DNA of 45,862 nucleotides from Neisseria sp. (lineage in GTDB: Bacteria > Pseudomonadota > Gammaproteobacteria > Burkholderiales > Neisseriaceae): assembly GCA_030538415.1 (NCBI GenBank), contig JAUNTY010000019.1, positions 1-45,862 on the forward strand, written 5' to 3'. Under the pieces are notes generated by a model. That model saw only the letters and a program-made list of their open reading frames with translations, was not told the DNA's origin and made no database searches. Shown piece after piece: positions 33,384 through 41,548 of this stretch. Position numbers and translations under genes: made by a program. Numbering within the stretch: the first letter of the stretch is position 1; the number at the start of each line of letters is the position of its first letter.

Positions 33384-33415
33384 CAGGCCGTCTGAAAAAG
33401 TTTTCAGACGGCCTG
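33384..33415. terminator. DUS inverted-repeat terminator after the ABC exporter
   Basis: CAGGCCGTCTGAAAA and its inverse form a hairpin three bases after the exporter stop, closing the bacteriocin island. Confidence 0.85.
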
Positions 33416-33513
33416 TTGACATCTTTACCGCTTTCAGACGGCCTTAAACCGATTTAACTTGTTTTGCGGTACAATGCCCGCTTGTTTTTCAATCAAAAGG
33501 CGTGCCTGAAAAG

Positions 33514-34764
33514 ATGGCTTCTTTAGAAACTTGGATCGGCCTGCGCTATCTGCGGGCGAAAAAGCGCAACGGCTTTATGTCGTTTATCACCCTGATTTCG
33601 ATTGCGGGGATTGCGCTGGGCGTGACGGCGCTGATTGTGGTGTTGTCGGTGATGAACGGTTTTCAGAAAGAGATTCGCGGCCAGCTGCTCAATGTCGCGC
33701 CGCATGCGGAAATCGGTTATTACGATACGGGCAACGGCGAGGATTGGCAGAGCTTGCGCCGCTATGTGAAAGACAATAAAGCGGTGTTGGCCAGCGCGCC
33801 TTATGTGGCCGATCAGGCTTTACTGGCGAATGCGGGAGAGGTGCGCGGCGTGCAGATTCGCGGCGTGTTGCCGGAAGAAGAAACCAAGGTAGTGGATTAC
33901 GGTAAGGATATGCCGGCGGGCAGTTTTGCCGATTTGAAGCCGGGTGAGTTCGACATCATTCTCGGCGAAGGGCTGGCGCAGGCGCTGGGCGCGGAAGTCG
34001 GCGGTAAGGTGACGGTGATTACGCCCGAGGGCAATGTGACCCCTGCGGGCGTGGTGCCGCGTTTGAAGCAGTTTAACGTGGTCGGCATCGTCAAAACCGG
34101 CGTGTATGAAGTGGACAATTCGCTGGCGATGACGCATCTGCGAGATGCGCAGGTGCTTTACCGCATGGGCGAGGGCGTCGGCGGTTTGCGCCTGAAACTG
34201 GCCGACCCGCAAAACGCGCCCGCGCTGATTGCCGGCCTGATTCCGCAAGCGGATCAAGACAAGGTTTGGGTGCGCGACTGGACGTTTGCCAACCGCAGCT
34301 ATTTCGAAGCAGTGGAGCTGGAAAAACGGATGATGTTCATCATTCTCACGCTGATTATCGCGGTGGCGGCGTTTAATCTGGTGTCGTCGTTGGTGATGGC
34401 GGTAACCGAAAAGCAGGCCGATATTGCGATTTTGCGCACGTTGGGCTTGTCGCCTAAAGGTGTGATGAAGATTTTTATGGTGCAGGGCGCGTTTGCGGGC
34501 TTTTTCGGCACTTTGATCGGCGTGATTTGCGGTGTGTTGCTGGGCTTGAGCGTGGGGCGCATTGTGGCGTTTTTTGAAAACCTGTTCGGCGTACACCTGA
34601 TTAATTCGCAAATTTATTTTATCGACTACCTGCCGAGCGACGTGAATCCGCGCGATGTCGTCGTGATTGCCTGCATCTCGCTGGTGTTGGCCTTCCTGGC
34701 CACGCTTTATCCGAGCTGGCGCGCGGCGAAAACCCAACCTGCGGAGGCTTTGCGCTATGAGTAA
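33514..34764 (+). CDS. lolC: lipoprotein-releasing ABC transporter permease LolC/LolE
   Basis: A 416-residue inner-membrane permease that extracts lipoproteins for the outer membrane. It has the family opening [19 protein letters not shown], a first membrane segment, a large periplasmic domain (about 45-270), and three C-terminal membrane segments of the FtsX/MacB fold. The ATG at 33514 gives the usual N-terminus; an in-frame GTG lies at 33502. It overlaps lolD by 8 bp. Only one permease gene is present, as in bacteria with a single LolC/E-type (LolF) subunit. Confidence 0.92.
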   Translation: MASLETWIGLRYLRAKKRNGFMSFITLISIAGIALGVTALIVVLSVMNGFQKEIRGQLLNVAPHAEIGYYDTGNGEDWQSLRRYVKDNKAVLASAPYVADQALLANAGEVRGVQIRGVLPEEETKVVDYGKDMPAGSFADLKPGEFDIILGEGLAQALGAEVGGKVTVITPEGNVTPAGVVPRLKQFNVVGIVKTGVYEVDNSLAMTHLRDAQVLYRMGEGVGGLRLKLADPQNAPALIAGLIPQADQDKVWVRDWTFANRSYFEAVELEKRMMFIILTLIIAVAAFNLVSSLVMAVTEKQADIAILRTLGLSPKGVMKIFMVQGAFAGFFGTLIGVICGVLLGLSVGRIVAFFENLFGVHLINSQIYFIDYLPSDVNPRDVVVIACISLVLAFLATLYPSWRAAKTQPAEALRYE

Positions 34765-35464
34765 TATCGTTTTGAGTTGCAACCATGTCGGCAAAAGCTA
34801 CCGCGACGGCGAGCTGAGCGTCGATGTGTTGCAGAACCTGGATTTTCAGGTGGCCGAAGGGCAGAGCGTCAGTATCATCGGTGCGTCGGGCAGCGGCAAA
34901 TCCACGCTGCTGCACATCCTCGGCGGCCTCGATATGCCGAGCAGCGGCCATGTGAACCTGATGGGCAACGATTTGAGCAAAATGAGCCAAAAACAGCTTG
35001 GCGACCTGCGCAACCGTTATTTGGGTTTCGTGTATCAGTTTCACCATCTCTTGCCCGAATTTTCCGCGCTGGAAAACGTGATGATGCCGCTGTTAATCGG
35101 TAAAAAGCCGAAAGCCGAAGCCGAAGCCACCGCTGCTGCGATGCTGGAAAAAGTCGGCCTCAAGGCACGAATGCTGCACCGCCCGAGCGAGCTTTCCGGC
35201 GGCGAACGCCAACGCGCCGCCATCGCCCGCGCCCTGGTCACACAACCGAAATGCCTGCTGGCCGACGAGCCGACCGGCAACCTCGACCGTAAAAACGCGC
35301 AGAATATCCTCGACATGATGCTGGAATTGAAAAACGAACTCGGCACCGCGCTGGTGGTGGTGACCCACGACGACGAATTGGCCGTGCGCTTCGACCGCGT
35401 GATGACGATGGCAGACGGGCAATTGCGTGACAAAGTCGCCCCCGCCGACGAGATACGGGGATGA
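34757..35464 (+). CDS. lolD: lipoprotein-releasing system ATP-binding protein LolD
   Basis: A 235-residue ATPase partner of the permease upstream. It has Walker [10 protein letters not shown] near residue 42, the LolD-type [21 protein letters not shown], the signature LSGGERQR, and Walker [13 protein letters not shown]. The overlapping start (8 bp with lolC) indicates coupled translation. No clear terminator was found before the repeats that follow. Confidence 0.95.
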   Translation: MSNIVLSCNHVGKSYRDGELSVDVLQNLDFQVAEGQSVSIIGASGSGKSTLLHILGGLDMPSSGHVNLMGNDLSKMSQKQLGDLRNRYLGFVYQFHHLLPEFSALENVMMPLLIGKKPKAEAEATAAAMLEKVGLKARMLHRPSELSGGERQRAAIARALVTQPKCLLADEPTGNLDRKNAQNILDMMLELKNELGTALVVVTHDDELAVRFDRVMTMADGQLRDKVAPADEIRG

Positions 35465-35587
35465 AGTTGTTGAATACGGCTCGGCGTTGTGTTCCGATAC
35501 GGATGCAGCGTCAAATTATGTGATTGTTATATAGAGCAGGTTGGCAAGGTGGCCGTTTGAAAGCCCGTTTCAGCGACTTTGTTGAGT

Positions 35588-35703
35588 TATACCCATTCAT
35601 AAAAATCATCTGACTGTGTTGGCTCGCCTGAGCTCAAAGAAAACGGCAAGACTCGGGCGCTGAAGCCTCCGCTCAATCAGTACCGCCTTTATGAACGGGT
35701 ATA
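35588..35703. mobile_element. Correia-like element with TATACCCATTCATAAA ends
   Basis: A 116-bp stretch with inverted ends TATACCCATTCATAAA / TTTATGAACGGGTATA (imperfect) and the internal GCTCGCCTGAGCTCAAAG and GCGCTGAAGC modules of the Correia family. Confidence 0.6.
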
Positions 35704-35712
35704 ATTTACGCT

Positions 35713-35801
35713 GTAGGCCGGGCAGTAATGCCCGACAATTCGGGGTCGTCTGAACATTTTTTCTCTCCGTGGGAGCATGTCGGGCATTACTGCCCGACCT
35801 A
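35713..35801. repeat. GTAGGYCGGGCAGTAATGCCCGAC repeat, copy 1
   Basis: The ends are inverted GGGCAGTAATGCCCGAC-type palindromes around a short spacer containing a DUS-like GTCGTCTGAA. The same unit, better preserved, is at 38204-38295. A Correia element abuts it at 35800. Confidence 0.65.
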
Positions 35802-35907
35802 TAGTCGAAGAAATTAGTTTCTGCTACGGCGTTGTCTCGCCTTGTCGTACTATCTGTACTGTCTGCGGCTCGCCGCCTTGTATCAGAAGCTAATTTCTCT
35901 GACTATA
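35800..35907. mobile_element. Correia element, internally deleted class
   Basis: A 108-bp element with ends TATAGTCGAAGAAATTAG / CTAATTTCTCTGACTATA and the CGTACTATCTGTACTGTCTG module. A further right-end fragment lies at about 35960-36006. Together these repeats fill 35465-36054; no gene was recognised there. Confidence 0.8.
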
Positions 35908-36054
35908 CAGCCAAAATCACAGAATCGGCGCTTTATCTGGCCGGACAACATATTTTCCATGCAAGGCGAGCCAACGCCGTAGTAAAGCTTAATTTCTCCG
36001 ACTATAGGTCAATCGACCACGTCTTGCAGGCTTGTTTTTTGAATTGGTGGTATA

Positions 36055-36323
36055 TAACGTGAGTTTGGGATAAGTGTTTTGAGTAATTGTTGGCATTTCA
36101 GTAACTTGCTCCCTCTCCCGCTTGTCCTCGCAGGGGATGAGGAGAGGGTTGGGGAGAGGGCTAAACACTCGGGCTTAAGTAATGTTTCTTCCTCCGACAG
36201 CTTTGCACTCTCTCTAACTCTCTCCTCATCCCCTGCGAGGATAAACAGGAGAGAGGACAGATTACTGAATTTACACAGGTTTCTGCATTGTCTATGCATT
36301 TACCTTATCCCGAACTCACGTTA
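36055..36323. mobile_element. 270-bp inverted-repeat element, copy B
   Basis: The reverse-complement twin of 21751-22020 with the same AACGTGAGTTYGGGATAAG ends. TATA on both sides may reflect a target duplication. It is followed at once by a DUS hairpin (36332-36362) and then recD. Confidence 0.8.
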
Positions 36324-36386
36324 TATAATCAAGGCCGTCTGAAACAGGGTTTCAGACGGCCTGTTGTGTTTGTTGAGGAACCGTTT

Positions 36387-38120
36387 ATGCTTGCCAATCC
36401 GATTGATACCGACAAGGCCGCCGCGGATGCCGCGCTGGCCTTTCTGCAGCGCCATGCCCCTGCGGCGGCGGCCATTGCCGCACCGTATCTGCCGCGCCTG
36501 TTTGCCGCGCTTTCAGACGGCCATGCTTTTGTGTGGCTGAACGAAGCGGAAGCCGCCGCGCTGGCGCAGGCAGAACCGGTGGTGGGCAGAGGTGGCGGCA
36601 ATACGCCGTTGGTGCTGGACGGCAGGCGTCTGTTTATCGGGCGCATGTGGCAGCTGGAGCGGGATCTGGCGGCGGAAATCGTGCGGTTGGCCGGAGCGCC
36701 GACCGAAGCGGCAGACTGGATGCAGGCGGCGCATAATGTGCAGGCCTGGTTTGCCGACAAAGGCAGCGAAGGGCAGCGCGATGCGGCGGCGCTGGCGCTG
36801 TTGCAGCCGTTTATGCTGATCAGCGGCGGCCCCGGTACGGGCAAAACCACCACTGTGGCCAAGCTGCTGGGGCTGCTGTGCGACGGCAGGGCGAACATGC
36901 CGAGAATCGCGCTGGCCGCGCCCACCGGCAAGGCGGCTGCGCACATGGCGCGGGCGTTGCACCGGGCGCTGGCACATTTCGACTTGCCCGCAGCAACCCG
37001 GCAGCATCTGCTGCAGCTGGAAGGACAGACAGTGCACCGCCTACTGAAACTGCGCCCACCGCAGATGCGCCCGCAGTTTGATGCGGGGCAGCCGCTGCCG
37101 TTGGATATTCTGATTGTGGATGAAGCATCAATGCTGGATATCGCGCTGCTGCTGCAACTGCTGCGCGCAGTGCCGACGGGCTGCCGTGTGGTGTTGCTCG
37201 GCGATGAGAACCAGCTGCCTTCGGTGGGCGCCGGGGCGGTGCTGGCGCAGTTGGCGCAACCGACCGTGTTGGATGGGGAATTGGCGCAGGAATTGCAGGC
37301 GGTTGTGCCGCAACACGGCTTTCAGACGGCCTTGCAACCGCCGCCGCTGGCGCAAAACGTGGCGCGCCTGCATGTGAGCCACCGTTTCGGCGCCGACAGC
37401 GGCATCGGCTGCCTGGCGCGCGCCGTGGTCGGAGAAGACGCAGCCGCGGCATGGGCGGCGTTTGCCCGCTTTCCCGCGGATTTGGCCGCGCGCACGGGCA
37501 CAAGCCGCGAGCAGGCCGAGGCGCTGTATGCCTTGCAGGCGGATTATTGGGCGGCGGTGGATGCGGGCGATGTGGCGGCGGCATTTGCCCGCCAGACCGA
37601 TGCGGTGGTGTTGGCGGCGTGGCGCGATGATGCGGCGGCATTCAATCTGGCCTACCGCCGCTGCCTGCAGCAACACGGCCGCGCCCGAGGCGATGCGCCG
37701 TGGTTTGCCGGGCAGGTGGTGATGATTGAGTGCAACGATTATGCGCTGAATGTGTTCAACGGCGACATCGGCCTGATATTGCCCGATGAAACGGGCGCTT
37801 TGTCGGCCTGGTTTGCCGCTGCCGACGCTTACCGGCCAGTTCCGCTCAGCCGCCTGAGCACCCACAGCACGGCGTTTGCCATGACGGTGCACAAAAGCCA
37901 GGGCTCAGAATACCGTGAAGTGTGGCTGCTGCCGCCATCCTTGCCAAGGCCGTCTGAAAGTGGCGCGGGGCTGAACAAGGCGCTGCTCTACACCGCCGTC
38001 ACCCGCGCGCGCGAACGCTTTGTGTTTTGGGGCAGTCAGGCGGCGTTTCAGACGGCCTGCATGACCAACGAGCAGCGGCGCAGCGCATTGCGAGACATGA
38101 TTGCGCGGCAATATGGGTAG
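36387..38120 (+). CDS. recD: exodeoxyribonuclease V subunit alpha (RecD helicase)
   Basis: RecD is the fast 5'-3' helicase subunit of RecBCD, which processes DNA ends. The 577-residue product has Walker A SGGPGTGKTT near residue 155, LAAPTGKAAAHMAR, the VDEASMLD Walker B near 252, GDENQLPSVGAGAVL, and the C-terminal UvrD-type motif AMTVHKSQGSEYREV. GAGGAA precedes the ATG at 36387; the frame is open through the upstream repeat, which is not coding. recB and recC are not in the window. The gene body contains several DUS copies. Confidence 0.93.
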   Translation: MLANPIDTDKAAADAALAFLQRHAPAAAAIAAPYLPRLFAALSDGHAFVWLNEAEAAALAQAEPVVGRGGGNTPLVLDGRRLFIGRMWQLERDLAAEIVRLAGAPTEAADWMQAAHNVQAWFADKGSEGQRDAAALALLQPFMLISGGPGTGKTTTVAKLLGLLCDGRANMPRIALAAPTGKAAAHMARALHRALAHFDLPAATRQHLLQLEGQTVHRLLKLRPPQMRPQFDAGQPLPLDILIVDEASMLDIALLLQLLRAVPTGCRVVLLGDENQLPSVGAGAVLAQLAQPTVLDGELAQELQAVVPQHGFQTALQPPPLAQNVARLHVSHRFGADSGIGCLARAVVGEDAAAAWAAFARFPADLAARTGTSREQAEALYALQADYWAAVDAGDVAAAFARQTDAVVLAAWRDDAAAFNLAYRRCLQQHGRARGDAPWFAGQVVMIECNDYALNVFNGDIGLILPDETGALSAWFAAADAYRPVPLSRLSTHSTAFAMTVHKSQGSEYREVWLLPPSLPRPSESGAGLNKALLYTAVTRARERFVFWGSQAAFQTACMTNEQRRSALRDMIARQYG

Positions 38121-38203
38121 GTGTGGCGGGTAAGGAGGGCGGTTTGGCAAGAATCATGAACATGACCGGAACGCCATGCAAAGCGCCGATTCTGTGATTT
38201 TGG

Positions 38204-38295
38204 CTGTAGGTCGGGCAGTAATGCCCGACAATCCAGAGCCGTCTGAACACTTTCTCCAAGCAGGGGCATGTCGGGCATTACTGCCCGACCTACAG
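38204..38295. repeat. CTGTAGGTCGGGCAGTAATG repeat, copy 2
   Basis: A 92-bp unit with long perfect inverted ends that each contain the small palindrome CGGGCAGTAATGCCCG or its variant, with AGCCGTCTGAA in the middle. It lies between recD and the NlpE-like gene. Confidence 0.75.
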
Positions 38296-38331
38296 CGCAA
38301 ATTCTACCCATTCATAAAAATCGGACGGGTA

Positions 38332-38760
38332 TCATTCAATTTTTTGCAAACGGTAGGCCGCTGCATTGGCGGGCGGCGTGCCGTCGAGGTGGTAGGCTTC
38401 GGCGTAGCCTTGGCGAATCAGGAAGCGTCGGCCGTCGGCGTAGTTGTCGAGCTGGACGATTTGCTCGTCTTCTTGCCAGTTGAAGCTGCCTTGCACCGTG
38501 GCGGTGTCGTTGCGGCCGCTGCGCAGATAGGTTTGGCTGAGGCGGTAGCTCAAGTCGGGGTTGAGCGTGAGCTCGAGGCGGATGCCGTTGCAGTCATCGC
38601 AGGGAAGGGTGCCGCTGTATGTGCCGCTCCAATTGGGTGTGATGCCGTTGTGCAGGCGGTCGGCGGAAATGATATCGGCTTGGGGCGGGCGGATGTTTTG
38701 CGCGGGTGCGGCGCAGGCTGCAAGCGCGAGGGCGGCGAAGAGGGAGATGGTTTTTAGCAT
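38332..38760 (-). CDS. NlpE-like lipoprotein
   Basis: A 142-residue envelope lipoprotein with signal [19 protein letters not shown] (Cys16). A domain like the N-terminal beta-barrel of NlpE follows: [21 protein letters not shown] with the CxxC pair, and a later beta-rich part ending in [15 protein letters not shown]. NlpE-type proteins sense envelope or copper stress in enterobacteria. Whether this one signals is unknown, and no Cpx system is nearby. Its start overlaps the riboflavin synthase stop by 7 bp. Confidence 0.8.
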   Translation of the reverse strand: MLKTISLFAALALAACAAPAQNIRPPQADIISADRLHNGITPNWSGTYSGTLPCDDCNGIRLELTLNPDLSYRLSQTYLRSGRNDTATVQGSFNWQEDEQIVQLDNYADGRRFLIRQGYAEAYHLDGTPPANAAAYRLQKIE

Positions 38761-39401
38761 GTGATGGTCTTCGGGGGCGGTGTGAAAAGTTGGCTTTGCT
38801 GCGCCAGTGTGCGCATCACGGTATCAACCACGGCCTGGGTTTGCGGGTCGATTTCGATGTTGACGATGTCGCCGGCTTTGCGGCTGCCAAAGAGGGTGCG
38901 CTCCAGCGTTTCGGGAATCAGGTGTACGTTGAATTCGCTGTCGGTGACCTCGCCGATGGTGAGGCTGCAGCCGTCGAGGCCGACAAAGCCTTTGGTGAGG
39001 ATGTAGGGCTTGAGCGCGGTGGGCAGGGCAAACCAGACGGTGCGGTTGTGCGCGCTGTCTTCGATGCGGGTAATCGGCGTGGTGGCGATGATGTGGCCGC
39101 TCATGACGTGGCCACCGATTTCGTCGCCGAAGCGGGCGGCGCGCTCAAGGTTGACGGTGTCGCCCACTTTGAGTGTGCCGAGATTGGTTTTGGCCAGCGT
39201 TTCGGCCATGAGGTCGAAGCGCACTTGATTGCCGTGGATTTCGGTAATGGTGAGGCAGCAGCCGTTGTGGGATACGGAGGCGCCGATTTGCAGCTTGTCT
39301 GCCATATGGGCGGGCAATTCGACGGTGTGGCTGCGGAAATCGGCGGCGGGTGCGTCGATGGCGGTGATGCGCCCCATGCCTTGTACGATGCCGGTAAACA
39401 T
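38754..39401 (-). CDS. ribE: riboflavin synthase, alpha subunit
   Basis: Dismutates two 6,7-dimethyl-8-ribityllumazines to riboflavin. The 215-residue product begins [12 protein letters not shown] and consists of two tandem lumazine-binding domains. The repeats are visible as [10 protein letters not shown] near residue 45 and [13 protein letters not shown] near 145, with GHVMSGHI between. The ATG at 39401 gives the invariant MFTGIV start. The C-terminal end is a little extended. It is coupled by overlap to the NlpE-like gene, an unusual partner. Confidence 0.95.
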   Translation of the reverse strand: MFTGIVQGMGRITAIDAPAADFRSHTVELPAHMADKLQIGASVSHNGCCLTITEIHGNQVRFDLMAETLAKTNLGTLKVGDTVNLERAARFGDEIGGHVMSGHIIATTPITRIEDSAHNRTVWFALPTALKPYILTKGFVGLDGCSLTIGEVTDSEFNVHLIPETLERTLFGSRKAGDIVNIEIDPQTQAVVDTVMRTLAQQSQLFTPPPKTITC

Positions 39402-39469
39402 AATCAATTCCTTGTATTAAATAAATATTTGTTCAGACGGCCTGAGTGTCTGCAAGGCCGTCTGAAACC

Positions 39470-39973
39470 TTAGTCGGCGCTGCAGGGGCTGCCGTGGTCG
39501 GTTTGCAGGCTTATCTGCTTACGCTTTTCCGCGGCCTTGAAACGGCAGCGCTGCAATTCGCTGGTGAGCGGCAGCGGCGGCACGGGTGCGGGGGTGCCTT
39601 CGTGCATGGCCACCATGGTGAAGTAGCAGCTGTTGGTGTGGCGCACGCTGCGCTCGCGGATGTTTTGCGCTTCTACGCGGATGCCCACTTCCATGGAGGT
39701 GCGGCCGGTGTAATTCACGCTGGCAAGGAAGGTGACCAGCTCGCCCACGTGTATCGGCTCTTTGAAGGTCACTTTGTCGACGGAGAGGGTGACGCAATAG
39801 TGGCCGCTGTAGCGGCTGGCGCAGGCGTAGGCCACCTGGTCGAGCAGCTTGAGCAGGTCACCGCCGTGCACGTTGCCGTTGAAATTGGCCATGTCGGGCG
39901 TCATTAAAACCGACATTTGCAGCTCGTGTTGCGGCAGGGCATCGGTGAGTGTGGTGTTGTTGAGATTGTTCAT
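39470..39973 (-). CDS. acyl-CoA thioesterase (hotdog fold, YciA/BACH-type)
   Basis: A 167-residue hotdog-domain enzyme that hydrolyses acyl-CoA. It shows NFNGNVHGGDLLKLLDQVAYACA with the catalytic Asp, SVDKVTFKEPIHVGELVTF, and GRTSMEVGIRVEA, the standard sequence of the acyl-CoA hydrolase group. The C-terminus carries a short basic tail. The chain length of the substrate cannot be deduced. DUS copies border it on both sides. Confidence 0.9.
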   Translation of the reverse strand: MNNLNNTTLTDALPQHELQMSVLMTPDMANFNGNVHGGDLLKLLDQVAYACASRYSGHYCVTLSVDKVTFKEPIHVGELVTFLASVNYTGRTSMEVGIRVEAQNIRERSVRHTNSCYFTMVAMHEGTPAPVPPLPLTSELQRCRFKAAEKRKQISLQTDHGSPCSAD

Positions 39974-40020
39974 GGTGTTTTCTTGTCGGGATAAAGGCTT
40001 TTCAGACGGCCTGCTTCAAA

Positions 40021-40128
40021 TATAGTCGAAGAAATGAGTTTCTGCTACGGCGTTGTCTCGCCTTGTCGTACTGTCTGTACTGTCTGCGGCTCGCCGCCTT
40101 GTATCAGAATCTAATTTCTCCGACTATA
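40021..40128. mobile_element. Correia element, internally deleted class
   Basis: A 108-bp element nearly identical to 35800-35907, with ends TATAGTCGAAGAAATGAG / CTAATTTCTCCGACTATA, between the thioesterase and corA genes. Confidence 0.85.
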
Positions 40129-40147
40129 TCAGGCCGTCTGAAAGATT

Positions 40148-41254
40148 TTACAACCATTTGCGCCGCCAGAAAAACAGCAGCAGGCTGATGATGATGGCGG
40201 CCATCAGGCCGAGCACCATGAAATAGCCGTAATGCCAGTGTAATTCGGGCATGTAGTCGAAATTCATACCGTAGATGCCGGTAATCACGGTGAGCGGCAT
40301 GAAGAGGATGGTAATCACGGTGAGTACGCGCATTTGCCGGTTGAGGCGGTTGGATTGAAACGACAAGTGAATATCCATCATGCTCATCACCATGTCGCGC
40401 GAGGCGTCGAGCGACTCCATCAGCTGCATGCTGTGGTCGTAGGCATCGCGCAGGTAAACGTGTGCTTCGCCGTGGAAAATTTGGTATTGGCCGTGCACCA
40501 GCTGGGCAAGCACGTCGCGCAGCGGCTGCAGGGTGCGGCGCAGGCGCACGGCGTCGCGCTTGAGACGGTGGATGCGGGCAAGCAGGTCGCTGTTGTCGGC
40601 GCTGTCGGCAAACAGGGTTTTGTCGATGGCCTCTACTTTGTTGTTGTATTGATCGAGGGTGAGGAAATAGTCGTCAATCAGGCGGTCAATCAGGCGGTAA
40701 GCGAGAAAAGGGGCGTCTTTGCGGCGGATGTCGTAGCGCGCGTCGTTCATGCGTTCGCGGATGGTGCTGAAGAGGCCGAGCGGGCGCTGCTGGAAAGTCA
40801 GCACGAAATTTTCGCCCAGAATCAGGTAGACCTGATCGGCTTGCAGCTTGTTGCTGCCGTATTGGTACACGCGGGCGGCGACAAATAGATAGCTGCCGTA
40901 ATCCTCCACTTTCGGGCGTTGCTGCGGGCTCAGGATGTCTTCCAATACCAGGTCGTGGATACCGTAGGGGGCGAGAAAGGTTTTCAGCAGGGCGAGGTCG
41001 TTGATGCCGACAAAGTGCAGCCAGTTGATTTGGCCGGAGTGGGGCTCGTGCGGCCGGGCGGCGGCTTTGGCCGGGTCGTCGGCGCGGTAGAGCGTGCCGT
41101 CGGGGCGGGGCAGGTAATCGGCGTCGAAATAGCTGTCGGCCGAATACACGGTCTGGCGGACAACGTGTGGCGGCACTTTGTCGACGCTGCTGCGTAAAGG
41201 GGTGTCGTCGCTGGTGTGCACCAGTTCGGCGGGGATGGGCGTGGTGTCGGACAT
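40148..41254 (-). CDS. corA: CorA family magnesium/cobalt transporter
   Basis: A 368-residue inner-membrane pentameric channel for Mg2+ or Co2+. It has a large N-terminal cytoplasmic domain with the long helix typical of CorA. Two C-terminal membrane helices follow, the first ending in the selectivity motif YGMNF, and then a loop MPELHWHYGY. The basic C-terminus (FFWRRKWL) is also typical. A DUS stands directly behind the stop. Confidence 0.94.
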   Translation of the reverse strand: MSDTTPIPAELVHTSDDTPLRSSVDKVPPHVVRQTVYSADSYFDADYLPRPDGTLYRADDPAKAAARPHEPHSGQINWLHFVGINDLALLKTFLAPYGIHDLVLEDILSPQQRPKVEDYGSYLFVAARVYQYGSNKLQADQVYLILGENFVLTFQQRPLGLFSTIRERMNDARYDIRRKDAPFLAYRLIDRLIDDYFLTLDQYNNKVEAIDKTLFADSADNSDLLARIHRLKRDAVRLRRTLQPLRDVLAQLVHGQYQIFHGEAHVYLRDAYDHSMQLMESLDASRDMVMSMMDIHLSFQSNRLNRQMRVLTVITILFMPLTVITGIYGMNFDYMPELHWHYGYFMVLGLMAAIIISLLLFFWRRKWL

Positions 41255-41277
41255 GATTGGGGATTATAGCCGAATAA

Positions 41278-41460
41278 TATAGTGGAGAAATGAGATTCTG
41301 ATACAAGGCGGCTTGCCGCCTTGTATCTTTCTTATTTTATTTCGCTATAATTTCTTCGACTACACCAATTCGAAAAAACTGACGGCGTTGGTTTGCCTCA
41401 ACTCGAAAAGCACGACTTGCTCCGGGCGCCGAAGCACCCAACTCCGGATTCTTGTCTGCA
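41278..41460. mobile_element. Degenerate Correia-type sequences
   Basis: TATAGTGGAGAAATGAGATT is followed by a GATACAAGGCGGC / GCCGCCTTGTATC hairpin and a second TATA at 41345-41348. A decayed full-length module (ACGGCGTTGGTTTGCCTCAA, GCGCCGAAGCACC) then runs to about 41460. No gene was seen between 41255 and 41548. Confidence 0.55.
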
Positions 41461-41512
41461 GCTTGTCATGCGGCGGCATCGTTTTGCAGGAAACCCATGA
41501 TAAAAAGGCCGT

Positions 41513-41543
41513 CTGAAAGTTTGGTATTCTTTCAGACGGCCTG
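41513..41543. terminator. DUS inverted-repeat terminator of the exopolyphosphatase gene
   Basis: AAGGCCGTCTGAAAG and CTTTCAGACGGCCTG face each other around a short loop, just behind the minus-strand stop at 41549. Confidence 0.75.
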
Positions 41544-41548
41544 CCGGT

